Below, in pieces: positions 6,015 to 11,923 of a stretch of 11,923 nucleotides of DNA. Both the position numbers and the translations under genes were made by a program. Source of the DNA: an uncultured Bacteroidota bacterium (GTDB taxonomy: Bacteria > Bacteroidota > Bacteroidia > UBA7662); contig CAIVQI010000321.1 in assembly GCA_903908015.1 (NCBI GenBank), forward strand, positions 1 through 11,923. The letters run 5' to 3'. The notes below the pieces were generated by a model. That model did no database searches and was not told the DNA's origin. It saw nothing but the letters and a program-made list of their open reading frames with translations. How positions within the stretch are numbered: the first letter of the stretch is position 1; every line of letters begins with the position of its first letter.

Positions 6015-8402
6015 TTATTGGCGAATCCAGACACGCTGTGCAGCGGTACCGTTGCTCCCCTTCATCATCAGGTGGTAAACGGCAGGGGTGAGCCTGCTGA
6101 GGTCGAGGTCGGTCGCGCCATGACTAAAATCAACTTGATTGATTTCTTGAATCATGCGTCCTAAGTTGTCGAAGACCTGGATAGATACAGGTTTCGCATC
6201 AGGCAGTCCCTGCAACCTAATAAGGCCATTAGAAGGATTGGGAAATGCAATGAAAGAGGGCCTGCGGGATAGATCCTTAACCGAACTTGTATTGCGCGTT
6301 ACCCTAAAGCGCGTTGAATCAGTTTCAAGACTGTTTTTTTCAAGGCCGTTATTCACGGCCACACGCGGTCCATCCAGATAAACCAAACTATCAGTCGTGC
6401 GGCTAAAGAACAAACGCACAGCAGACCGCCATGATCCAGAGCGGGGGATCTCTTGGGAAAAATTATTCATGGTAAACAAAACCATCCCATCGGGGCCCAC
6501 CTGAAACTGATGGGCGGGCATGCCACCAAGCAACAGACTCATGGCAGATGTAAACCGGAGGCCATGAACCTGAAACTGCATGGCCACAAGTCCCGCATCG
6601 TTGTTTCTCATGCTTATATCAATAAAATTTTGAACAGTGTCGAGCACATCAATCCGCACCTGAGCACTTTGCGCAGTGTTAATAAGTCCCTGCGGGAAAT
6701 TGCAACTTCCACTGCTCCCATTGAGTTGCAGACAATTGCCCAGATGAACCAAATCCCACACATCAATCGAGCTATCGCCGGTTGCATCCTTACAAACACT
6801 AAAATTTAAGGTATCCTGAAGCAAACCACCGGAGTACAGGCCATAGTCAACCGCATTCCTCATGGTGTCTGCGTTCATATCACCTATCATCGCCCGTCCA
6901 CCACAAACTCCTTCGCAATCCCTCAAGGCATTCCCGTAGGCCACTCCGGCGCAATCACGGTAAGGGGCGCATGAGGTATCGCGGGTAAATTGCTTGCCCT
7001 GAGCATTGGTGTAGATATTGATGCACACTTGTGCCCAATTGTTGGCGTAATTGGTTTCATAACGCCCCAACGCATCAGGAGATTGGTCCCAATTCACCTT
7101 CATGGCCAAAATATAATCGCCATCAGGCACATCGGTGATGTCAATCCACTGGCATTCCAAGCTGCGGCTGTAGATATCGCCACATCCGGCGGAAATCCCC
7201 ATATTGCTGCATCCGTATTTCGCCAAGCCAGGAGGGCAATCCAAATCCATCACGCAAAATCCATTCTTGAAGCCGATCGGAATTCGAGTGCCTTGGGCGG
7301 TGGGTTCCGGATAAAGGACGTATTCCGCATAGCCCTCATAATGGGTGTGGTTGTGGCAGTTTACCGTGTTAAACTGACTGGGGTGGGTAGATGGACTCCC
7401 AATGAAAAAGTCACTCTGCCCAATATTTCTAATATCAGTAGTGAAGCGGATGATGGTTCTGGTGCCAAAACCGGTGAGGCACTTTTCTTGTACCCTGCAA
7501 GTGGTGCTGTTTACGGTAGATCTTTGAAGTGATGTCTCAAATACGCCCTGAGCAATGGTTAGATCAGGGCCAGGAGGACACATCGGGTCATTGTTGTAAT
7601 AGCAGGGCCCAAAAATGGTGGCGAGTGGACTATAATTACACGCGTTAGAGTCTGGACATCCGGCGATAGCACCTATAAATGAAATGTTGAACGGGATAGG
7701 GCCAGGCGCATACTCACCACCTATACGAATGAGATAGGTGATCGAAGTGTCCATATAGGCCTGTACTCGGGCCCTTTGGCCGCAAAGGGCGTTTGTGTCG
7801 TTGTAGAGGATCGTCCCTGTGTTGTCCATCACCAACTGAGGGATGCTGCAGTTGTTGTACACCCAGATGCGGGTGTCCCAAGCTGTGGGTGCCCCACATG
7901 TACTTATGCTATAAGCGCCCAAGCTGTCGGGTTTGAAGCTGTACCAACTGTTGCGAACAGGAGCAACATAACTGCCCGTATCCACCACCAAAGCCTGTTG
8001 GCAGGACTGGCTACTACCACAATTCACGGTTTTGGTTTCGTAGCGTCCAAATTGTCCGCCGCTGGCCTGCACCACCCCATTAACCAGTAATTGATAAGAT
8101 CCATTCCCGTGGGCGCAACAAATACCATCGCCATAGCTGTCGAAAATTGTGAAGTAGACGCATGTACCTGCCGGTACACAAATAGAATCGAGGTTCACCT
8201 GGCCGCCCACCACAGTAGTTCTTTGCATCAAGGTATCACCCATCTGGTTTTGCAGCATCCAGGATATCTCACCGGGATAATTATCAGGCGTTAGGGCCAC
8301 TGTTATGCGGGTCTGACCTGCCGGACAATTTTGAGCGTGCGCTGAAAGCGAAACGATCACGAAGGCCATTAAAACAAAAAATCGGGTAAAAGCTGTCCTC
8401 AT
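6015..8402 (-). CDS. T9SS-exported mosaic protein with a lysyl oxidase domain
   Basis: This 795-aa protein starts at ATG 8402 (the frame is open to 8504, but MRTAFTRFFVLM...SLSAHA-Q is a clear signal peptide, cleaved near residue 23). Domains in order: about 26-128, a cysteine-bearing beta domain (DNYPGEISW, DSYGDGICCAHGNGSY); 134-245, a prepeptidase-like beta sandwich (SWYSF, STCGAPTAWDTRIWVY); 248-267, a GCTD-type repeat (GCPDSNACNY); 276-478, a lysyl oxidase domain; 484-502, a DCAGVAYGNALRDCEGVCGG motif; 508-550, two dockerin-like calcium loops; about 579-690, a cohesin-like beta sandwich; 716-795, a type A T9SS tail (FPNPSNGLIRLQG, VFDNLGRMI). Lysyl oxidases are copper amine oxidases that convert peptidyl lysine to allysine, which can crosslink proteins. 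The Cu ligands His350, His352 and His354, cofactor residues Lys379 and Tyr411, and all ten LOX cysteines are present, so an active enzyme is likely. It should act outside the cell. Its substrate is unknown. Confidence 0.93.
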   Translation of the reverse strand: MRTAFTRFFVLMAFVIVSLSAHAQNCPAGQTRITVALTPDNYPGEISWMLQNQMGDTLMQRTTVVGGQVNLDSICVPAGTCVYFTIFDSYGDGICCAHGNGSYQLLVNGVVQASGGQFGRYETKTVNCGSSQSCQQALVVDTGSYVAPVRNSWYSFKPDSLGAYSISTCGAPTAWDTRIWVYNNCSIPQLVMDNTGTILYNDTNALCGQRARVQAYMDTSITYLIRIGGEYAPGPIPFNISFIGAIAGCPDSNACNYSPLATIFGPCYYNNDPMCPPGPDLTIAQGVFETSLQRSTVNSTTCRVQEKCLTGFGTRTIIRFTTDIRNIGQSDFFIGSPSTHPSQFNTVNCHNHTHYEGYAEYVLYPEPTAQGTRIPIGFKNGFCVMDLDCPPGLAKYGCSNMGISAGCGDIYSRSLECQWIDITDVPDGDYILAMKVNWDQSPDALGRYETNYANNWAQVCINIYTNAQGKQFTRDTSCAPYRDCAGVAYGNALRDCEGVCGGRAMIGDMNADTMRNAVDYGLYSGGLLQDTLNFSVCKDATGDSSIDVWDLVHLGNCLQLNGSSGSCNFPQGLINTAQSAQVRIDVLDTVQNFIDISMRNNDAGLVAMQFQVHGLRFTSAMSLLLGGMPAHQFQVGPDGMVLFTMNNFSQEIPRSGSWRSAVRLFFSRTTDSLVYLDGPRVAVNNGLEKNSLETDSTRFRVTRNTSSVKDLSRRPSFIAFPNPSNGLIRLQGLPDAKPVSIQVFDNLGRMIQEINQVDFSHGATDLDLSRLTPAVYHLMMKGSNGTAAQRVWIRQ
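6963..7577 (-). other. Lysyl oxidase catalytic domain (within the 6015-8402 gene)
   Basis: Residues 276-478 align by eye to human LOX. CHNHTH (349-354) corresponds to Cys291 and the Cu ligands His292/294/296. FKNGFC places Lys379 at LTQ Lys320 and Cys383 at Cys324. CGDIYSRSLECQWIDITDV (407-425) places Tyr411 at LTQ Tyr355, with the same +4 and +10 spacing from the cysteines. Predicted disulfides are 302-308, 349-398, 383-389, 407-417 and 460-478, matching the five human pairs. Confidence 0.93.
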
Positions 8403-8428
8403 TAGGTTATATAAAAGTATCCAAACCT

Positions 8429-8436
8429 CAAATGTA
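8429..8436 (-). promoter_or_regulatory. -7 promoter box for the lysyl oxidase gene
   Basis: On the minus strand TACATTTG matches the Bacteroidota -7 consensus TAnnTTTG exactly. It lies 26 nt upstream of the ATG at 8402, which would give a short leader of about 20-25 nt. No TTG -33 element is evident at the usual distance. Confidence 0.5.
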
Positions 8437-8492
8437 GGGATATTTTCAAAGTAACCACCCTGTTCATTGTCGATTTGCTGATAATTTGGTGC

Positions 8493-8500
8493 TATTTTTG
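8493..8500 (+). promoter_or_regulatory. -7 promoter box for the M23-fold gene, nearly leaderless
   Basis: TATTTTTG matches TAnnTTTG exactly and ends 6 nt before the ATG at 8507. The transcript would therefore begin at or within a few bases of the start codon. TTG at 8467-8469 is a possible -33 element, with a slightly long 23-nt spacer. Together with the box at 8429-8436 it forms a compact divergent promoter region. Confidence 0.5.
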
Positions 8501-8506
8501 TCACTT

Positions 8507-9382
8507 ATGCCTAGGCTCAAGCAGTGGATAAAAAAGTGGAGCACGCGCTACCGGTTGGTGGTGCTCGACGATGGGTCTTTTGAGGAGCAGGCTTCGGTGA
8601 GCTTATCACGTTTCAATCTATTTGCCATTCTCAGTACGGCCATCATCGGGTTTACGCTGCTGATCACCTCACTCGTAGTATTTACTCCCTTGCGGGAGTA
8701 CATCCCGGGATATGCCGATACAGGCCAGCGCCTAAAAATGTTACGATTGTTGGAAACAGTCGACTCACTGGAACGATCCATGGCCGGAGCAGAAGCCCGC
8801 TGGATGGGCTTTTCACAAGTTGTTGCGGGGCAAGTACCTATCGATACTTCGAGTAAACCATCCCGTTCTGATACGATACTGATGTCTCAAGCTGCCAACA
8901 TCTTCGCCAGAAGCACTGCAGATTCTTTACTGCGACAATGGATTGAGCAGGATTTCAATGATGCACGATTGTCGGATGTAAGCGGACAAATTAGATTTTT
9001 CGGGCAAAGCCTATTCGAACCCGTGAATGGCCGTATACACCGGCCGTTTAGTCCGGCCAATCCCTCCGCGGGACTCGAAATCGCTGTGTCTGGTGAGCAG
9101 CCGGTGCACTCTATGCTCGACGGACGGATAATTTTTCAGGGATATTCGCTGTCTGACCAGTATGTTGTGGTTGTCCAGCATTCCGGCAATGCCTTGAGCA
9201 GCTATCAGAAATTGCGCAAAACTTTGAGGCGTTCGGGGGAATCAGTCAAGGCTGGGGACGTACTCGGTTTGGCAGGGAGGCCTGCTAAAGTCAATAACCA
9301 AGCCGGTGAGCCCCAAACGATTTCGGTACAGTTGTGGCAGGACGGCAGCGCCCTCAATCCAGCATCTTTTCTTCAATATTGA
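8507..9382 (+). CDS. Membrane-anchored M23/LytM-fold protein, zinc site lost (probable pseudo-peptidase)
   Basis: This 291-aa protein has a basic cytoplasmic N-terminus (RYRLVVLDDGSFEEQASVSL), one membrane segment at about 40-60, the family signature FTPLREYIPGY, a helical stretch at about 70-150, and a C-terminal LytM beta fold at 173-291. The architecture is that of a Bacteroidota M23 murein endopeptidase family. The catalytic residues are missing, however: the HxGxD motif reads SAGLEI (187-192, His to Ser, Asp to Glu), the YxH motif reads YQK, and HLHFELW reads TISVQLW (His to Thr271 and Ser273). A regulatory or scaffolding role, as for EnvC- or NlpD-type degenerate LytM domains, is more likely than hydrolysis. 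ATG 8507 is preferred over an upstream in-frame codon at 8486, because the promoter box lies between them and the family N-terminus starts here. It precedes a bactofilin gene, a partner seen with M23 proteins in cell-shape systems. Confidence 0.9.
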   Translation: MPRLKQWIKKWSTRYRLVVLDDGSFEEQASVSLSRFNLFAILSTAIIGFTLLITSLVVFTPLREYIPGYADTGQRLKMLRLLETVDSLERSMAGAEARWMGFSQVVAGQVPIDTSSKPSRSDTILMSQAANIFARSTADSLLRQWIEQDFNDARLSDVSGQIRFFGQSLFEPVNGRIHRPFSPANPSAGLEIAVSGEQPVHSMLDGRIIFQGYSLSDQYVVVVQHSGNALSSYQKLRKTLRRSGESVKAGDVLGLAGRPAKVNNQAGEPQTISVQLWQDGSALNPASFLQY

Positions 9383-9499
9383 GATTTTTTTCTATTTTGC
9401 CGCATTGTTTTTTCTTTTCCTTTCACCCCTGATTCTCTCGTTCACACTAAATTCTCCTGCTTTAAAAAGCATATTCTCACCCATTAATGATTGACGCTA
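9383..9499 (+). other. T-rich intergenic region upstream of bactofilin
   Basis: These 117 nt are pyrimidine-rich and carry no gene. TATTTTGC at 9393-9400 is a near-match to a -7 box (one base short between TA and TTTG). A small perfect inverted repeat TGCTTTAAAAAGCA lies at 9458-9471. Whether either is functional cannot be told from sequence; a bactofilin/atp promoter could be located here. Confidence 0.3.
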
Positions 9500-9886
9500 A
9501 TGATAAATCCAATAAAAAATATTGTTCAGGCCGGACAGAATTTAAATCTTTTAGTTGAAGGTTCCTCAATTCAAGGCGATTTAAATGCAAAAGGCGACGT
9601 CAGAATTGATGGTGAGCTCCGTGGCAACATACATTCAACCGGTCGGGTTGCACTGGGCTCGAAAAGTAAGGTAACAGGAAATGTCATTTGCCAGTTCGCC
9701 GATGTAGGTGGTCATATACAGGGCAATGTAGAGGCGGCGGAATCTTTGACCCTCAGGGCACATTGTCGCATCAACGGCGACATTAAAACTTCGCGACTCA
9801 TTGTCGAGGAGGGCGCACAATTCTCTGGTGCGTGCAGCATGCAACCTGCCGGTATTGAAAAATTGCGAAACGTTCGTGAGGCCTGA
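9500..9886 (+). CDS. Bactofilin (polymer-forming cytoskeletal protein)
   Basis: This 128-aa protein has the DUF583/bactofilin fold. A short N-terminal tail (1-17) precedes a right-handed beta-helix at about 18-110, shown by regularly spaced G-[DN]-[LIV] turns: IQGDLNAKGDVRIDGELRGN, VTGNVICQFADVGG, IQGNVEAAESLTL, INGDIKTSRLIVEEGA. Bactofilins self-assemble without nucleotide into filaments that scaffold cell-wall enzymes at the membrane. The frame is open from a TTG at 9491, but the ATG at 9500 is the better start. A nearby ATG at 9487 is in another frame. It follows the M23-fold gene by 117 nt and precedes the ATP synthase accessory gene by 39 nt. Linkage to M23 proteins suggests a shape or envelope role; linkage to atp genes is probably just conserved synteny. 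Length and fold are normal for the family. Confidence 0.95.
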   Translation: MINPIKNIVQAGQNLNLLVEGSSIQGDLNAKGDVRIDGELRGNIHSTGRVALGSKSKVTGNVICQFADVGGHIQGNVEAAESLTLRAHCRINGDIKTSRLIVEEGAQFSGACSMQPAGIEKLRNVREA

Positions 9887-9925
9887 TCGCTGTTTCAGAC
9901 TGTATTTGGGCGCGCATTTGGGGTA

Positions 9926-10618
9926 ATGGATTCCACCAACGAACCTAAAAGCAACACGCGTCAATCAGCCCGGGTTTGGGCGAAGTATTCGAGCCTCAGT
10001 CTGCAGTGGGCTGTAGTTTTCTTAATAGCAGCCTGGGTTGGTTCAGCCATCGATCGTTGGTTGAACACCGATCGACCCTATAGTGCAGCGCTCACCACTA
10101 TTTTGGCTGTCGTATGGGTTATGCGGTCTTTGATCCATTCTATGAGCGACCACGCAGCGTCTCATACCAAGCATCCCGTAAAACCAACGTCGCTTCCTTC
10201 AGATGGTAAGCGATTTTGGAATCCGGACAGAATTTTTTGGCTGACGTTTTTATTGGTTTTATTCTGCGCTGTTTTCGGAATTGAAGTCACCTTCCGATAC
10301 CTTTTTCCAATAAACCGAGCTGTATACTATCCGCTTTTATTGGCCCAGGCCTTGCCGGTGGCTTTCATTTTTCTTTCCATATACCCGATTCGCCAGTACT
10401 GGCCGGATTTTTTCAACCGAACTAAAGTTTTGTTCTCGCTGGTGTTCATTGGTTTTCATTTTTTATTCAGCCTTCTCATTCTGATTGTGTTGCTGTTCAA
10501 ATGGGGAGGTCTAACCCCTGAATATGCATTACCTTTTTTATTGTTTTTTTTCGTTTTTCTTGTTGTGCTTTTCGTTGGTATTTTTTCTATCTTGCGGCCG
10601 ATTTCGAAAATCTCTTAA
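9926..10618 (+). CDS. ATP synthase accessory membrane protein, AtpZ-AtpI-like fusion
   Basis: This 230-aa protein has six predicted membrane segments in two blocks. Residues 14-75 look like AtpZ (ATPase gene 1 family): a YSSLSLQWAVVFL helix, then G..ID.WLNTDRPY and a second helix. Residues 76-98 are a charged linker. Residues 99-230 form a four-helix block (about 103-121, 132-152, 168-193, 199-222) in the position where a separate AtpI-like membrane protein is usually encoded before atpB. AtpZ/AtpI proteins assist assembly of the c-ring or ion supply of F1F0. The frame is uninterrupted, and its TAA stop directly abuts the ATG of atpB (TAAATG), implying tight coupling. The first half is recognised with fair confidence. 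The second half is assigned mainly from position and topology, as AtpI sequences are poorly conserved. Confidence 0.75.
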   Translation: MDSTNEPKSNTRQSARVWAKYSSLSLQWAVVFLIAAWVGSAIDRWLNTDRPYSAALTTILAVVWVMRSLIHSMSDHAASHTKHPVKPTSLPSDGKRFWNPDRIFWLTFLLVLFCAVFGIEVTFRYLFPINRAVYYPLLLAQALPVAFIFLSIYPIRQYWPDFFNRTKVLFSLVFIGFHFLFSLLILIVLLFKWGGLTPEYALPFLLFFFVFLVVLFVGIFSILRPISKIS

Positions 10619-11728
10619 ATGCCCTTTGCACCTAAAACAAACAGTTTTGTGCCATCCAGTCAGCTGATGGGTTCTGTGTTTGTCTTTAGAATTTCTATTG
10701 TTTTTTGTGCATTCCTGTTTCTTTATGGTTCCGTTTTGGCTTCAGAAAGACCCAAGGAGCCAGAAGCAGGCCAGATTGAAGCCGAAGAATTTGATGCCAT
10801 TGGCACCATCCTTCATCACGTCCTGGATAACCACGACTGGCATTTGTTCGACAAGAAGGGTGCTGACGGACAAATTCATCCAGTTTCTATCCCATTGCCC
10901 ATTATTTTGCTCTCTGAGGGTCAATTGGACGTCTTCATGTCCAATGCCTTTGAGCATGGGCATGCATTGGTGCAACGAGGCAGTCGTTCATACCAAATGG
11001 ATGAACACGGTCATATTACAGATACCAATGGTCATTCGGTGTTGGATTTTTCGATTACCAAGAACGTAGCATCTATGCTGCTGGCTGTGGTACTTCTGCT
11101 GATCATTTTTACCAGAGGTGCAAAATCTTATGATGCGTCAAATGGGCGGCCACATGGCATAGCCAAAGTGGTTGAGCCATTGGTTTTATTTGTTCGTGAC
11201 GATATTGCTATTCCGAATATTGGGCTTCAGTACAAAAAGTACATGCCCTATCTACTGACTGCATTCTTTTTCATTTGGATCAATAACCTTCTGGGCTTGA
11301 TTCCTACCGGTGCAAACTTCACGGGAAATATCAGTGTGACGGCTACACTAGCGTTTTTCACCCTACTGATTACCAATTTCAGTGGCACCAAAACCTACTG
11401 GGGTCACGTATTCACGCCGCATGTACCTTTATGGTTATATCCCATCATGATTCCTGTTGAAATGGTTGGGGTGGTCGCCAAGCCTATTGCGCTGATGATT
11501 CGTCTGTTTGCCAACATAACAGCCGGACACATCATTATTCTGAGTCTCATTTCCCTCATTTTTGTATTTAAAAGCCTGGCGATGGCCCCTGTTTCGCTAG
11601 GGTTTGTTTTGTTTATTTCATGTATTGAATTACTGGTTGCCGCCTTGCAGGCCTATGTATTTACGCTTCTTTCTGCCTTATTTATAGGTCTGGCTTTGGA
11701 ACAACCAGAAACGAACGCTCATCACTAA
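10619..11728 (+). CDS. atpB: F0F1 ATP synthase subunit a
   Basis: This 369-aa subunit a forms the proton half-channels beside the c-ring. The C-terminal two thirds (about 145-360) carry the conserved core: PNIGLQYKKYMPYLLTAFFF, NNLLGLIP, and LMIRLFANITAGH with the essential Arg295 (equivalent to E. coli Arg210), then ELLVAALQAYVF. The N-terminal 145 residues are an extension typical of Bacteroidota: a hydrophobic signal-like segment at about 20-42 and an exposed domain rich in histidine (HHVLDNHDWH at 66-75, later HGH and EHGH). The ATG at 10619 follows the upstream stop with no gap. An in-frame ATG at 10667 would give a shorter, cleaner signal peptide and is a reasonable alternative start. 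The gene lies 36 nt before atpE, as expected for the F0 operon. Confidence 0.97.
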   Translation: MPFAPKTNSFVPSSQLMGSVFVFRISIVFCAFLFLYGSVLASERPKEPEAGQIEAEEFDAIGTILHHVLDNHDWHLFDKKGADGQIHPVSIPLPIILLSEGQLDVFMSNAFEHGHALVQRGSRSYQMDEHGHITDTNGHSVLDFSITKNVASMLLAVVLLLIIFTRGAKSYDASNGRPHGIAKVVEPLVLFVRDDIAIPNIGLQYKKYMPYLLTAFFFIWINNLLGLIPTGANFTGNISVTATLAFFTLLITNFSGTKTYWGHVFTPHVPLWLYPIMIPVEMVGVVAKPIALMIRLFANITAGHIIILSLISLIFVFKSLAMAPVSLGFVLFISCIELLVAALQAYVFTLLSALFIGLALEQPETNAHH

Positions 11729-11764
11729 CTCTAAAATTAATTCACTCAACTAAATTTTTAAAAA

Positions 11765-11923
11765 ATGACAACACTTCCTGGAATTGCTGCAATTGGAGCC
11801 GGACTGGCCGTATTGGGTGCTGGTATTGGTATCGGTCGTATCGGTGCATCTGCGCTTGAAGCCATCGCTCGGCAACCTGAAGCAGCTGGTAAAATTCAAA
11901 CAGTCATGATCATTGCCGCTGCA
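11765..11923 (+). CDS. atpE: F0F1 ATP synthase subunit c, 5' part
   Basis: The first 53 codons of the c-ring subunit run off the window edge. The first transmembrane helix has the glycine-rich packing motif GAGIGIGRIG, followed by the polar loop ARQPEA that contacts gamma and epsilon. The ion-binding carboxylate of the second helix lies beyond the window. At the position of Gln32 in the Na+-binding c-ring of Ilyobacter there is Ile23, which argues for proton rather than sodium coupling. The upstream 36 nt are A/T-rich without a clear SD. Confidence 0.97.
   Translation, partial: MTTLPGIAAIGAGLAVLGAGIGIGRIGASALEAIARQPEAAGKIQTVMIIAAA

Noticed and set aside
6990..7532. 180-codon plus-strand open frame inside the lysyl oxidase gene
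   Set aside because: It is antisense to a domain with many conserved motifs and has no recognisable protein features; a shadow frame.
8403..8504. Upstream extension of the lysyl oxidase frame to 8504
   Set aside because: It would place 34 residues before a clear signal peptide and include the -7 promoter box at 8429-8436.
8507..9382. Active M23 murein endopeptidase
   Set aside because: HxGxD, YxH and HxH motifs are all substituted, so calling it an active peptidase is not supported.
9306..9494. 62-codon open frame across the M23/bactofilin junction
   Set aside because: Its first part is out of frame with the M23 gene and its second part is pyrimidine-rich intergenic sequence read as a hydrophobic peptide; no start signal or family match.

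Overview
The window comes from a member of the Bacteroidota. The evidence is two type IX secretion (T9SS) C-terminal sorting domains of different classes, a GCTD-type cysteine repeat, an FHS-family sugar permease, the gene order bactofilin - AtpZ/AtpI-like - atpB - atpE with the long N-terminal extension of AtpB seen in this phylum, -7 boxes of the form TAnnTTTG, and starts without clear Shine-Dalgarno sequences. The genus cannot be fixed from the sequence.

Positions 1-3867 (minus strand) look like a GlcNAc / N-glycoprotein salvage operon. In transcription order it holds an FHS (FucP/NagP-like) sugar permease, a secreted GH20 beta-N-acetylhexosaminidase starting 2 nt after the permease stop, and, about 100 nt further on, the first 155 codons of a Tat-exported N4-(beta-N-acetylglucosaminyl)-L-asparaginase (glycosylasparaginase). 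The last gene is cut by the window edge and carries a 15-bp minisatellite between its Tat signal and its enzyme domain.

Positions 3989-8402 hold two large cell-surface proteins in convergent orientation. On the plus strand is an L-type (legume-like) lectin with a type B (CHU_C) T9SS domain. On the minus strand is a 795-aa mosaic protein whose centre is a lysyl oxidase domain with a type A T9SS tail. This domain keeps the copper histidines, the Lys/Tyr pair that forms the LTQ cofactor, and all ten structural cysteines of the animal enzyme. It is the most striking element of the window.

Positions 8507-11923 (plus strand) are core cell biology: a membrane-anchored M23/LytM-fold protein that has lost its zinc ligands, a bactofilin, a 230-aa membrane protein that looks like a natural AtpZ-AtpI fusion, F0 subunit a (atpB), and the start of F0 subunit c (atpE). 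The first two probably act in envelope or shape control. The rest is the start of the ATP synthase operon.

Together the left half suggests surface capture (lectin), trimming (GH20, glycosylasparaginase) and import (FHS permease) of GlcNAc-containing glycoprotein material, with a possible protein-modifying lysyl oxidase displayed on the same cell surface. The functional link between these units is inferred from proximity. No RNA genes, insertion sequences or CRISPR arrays were seen.
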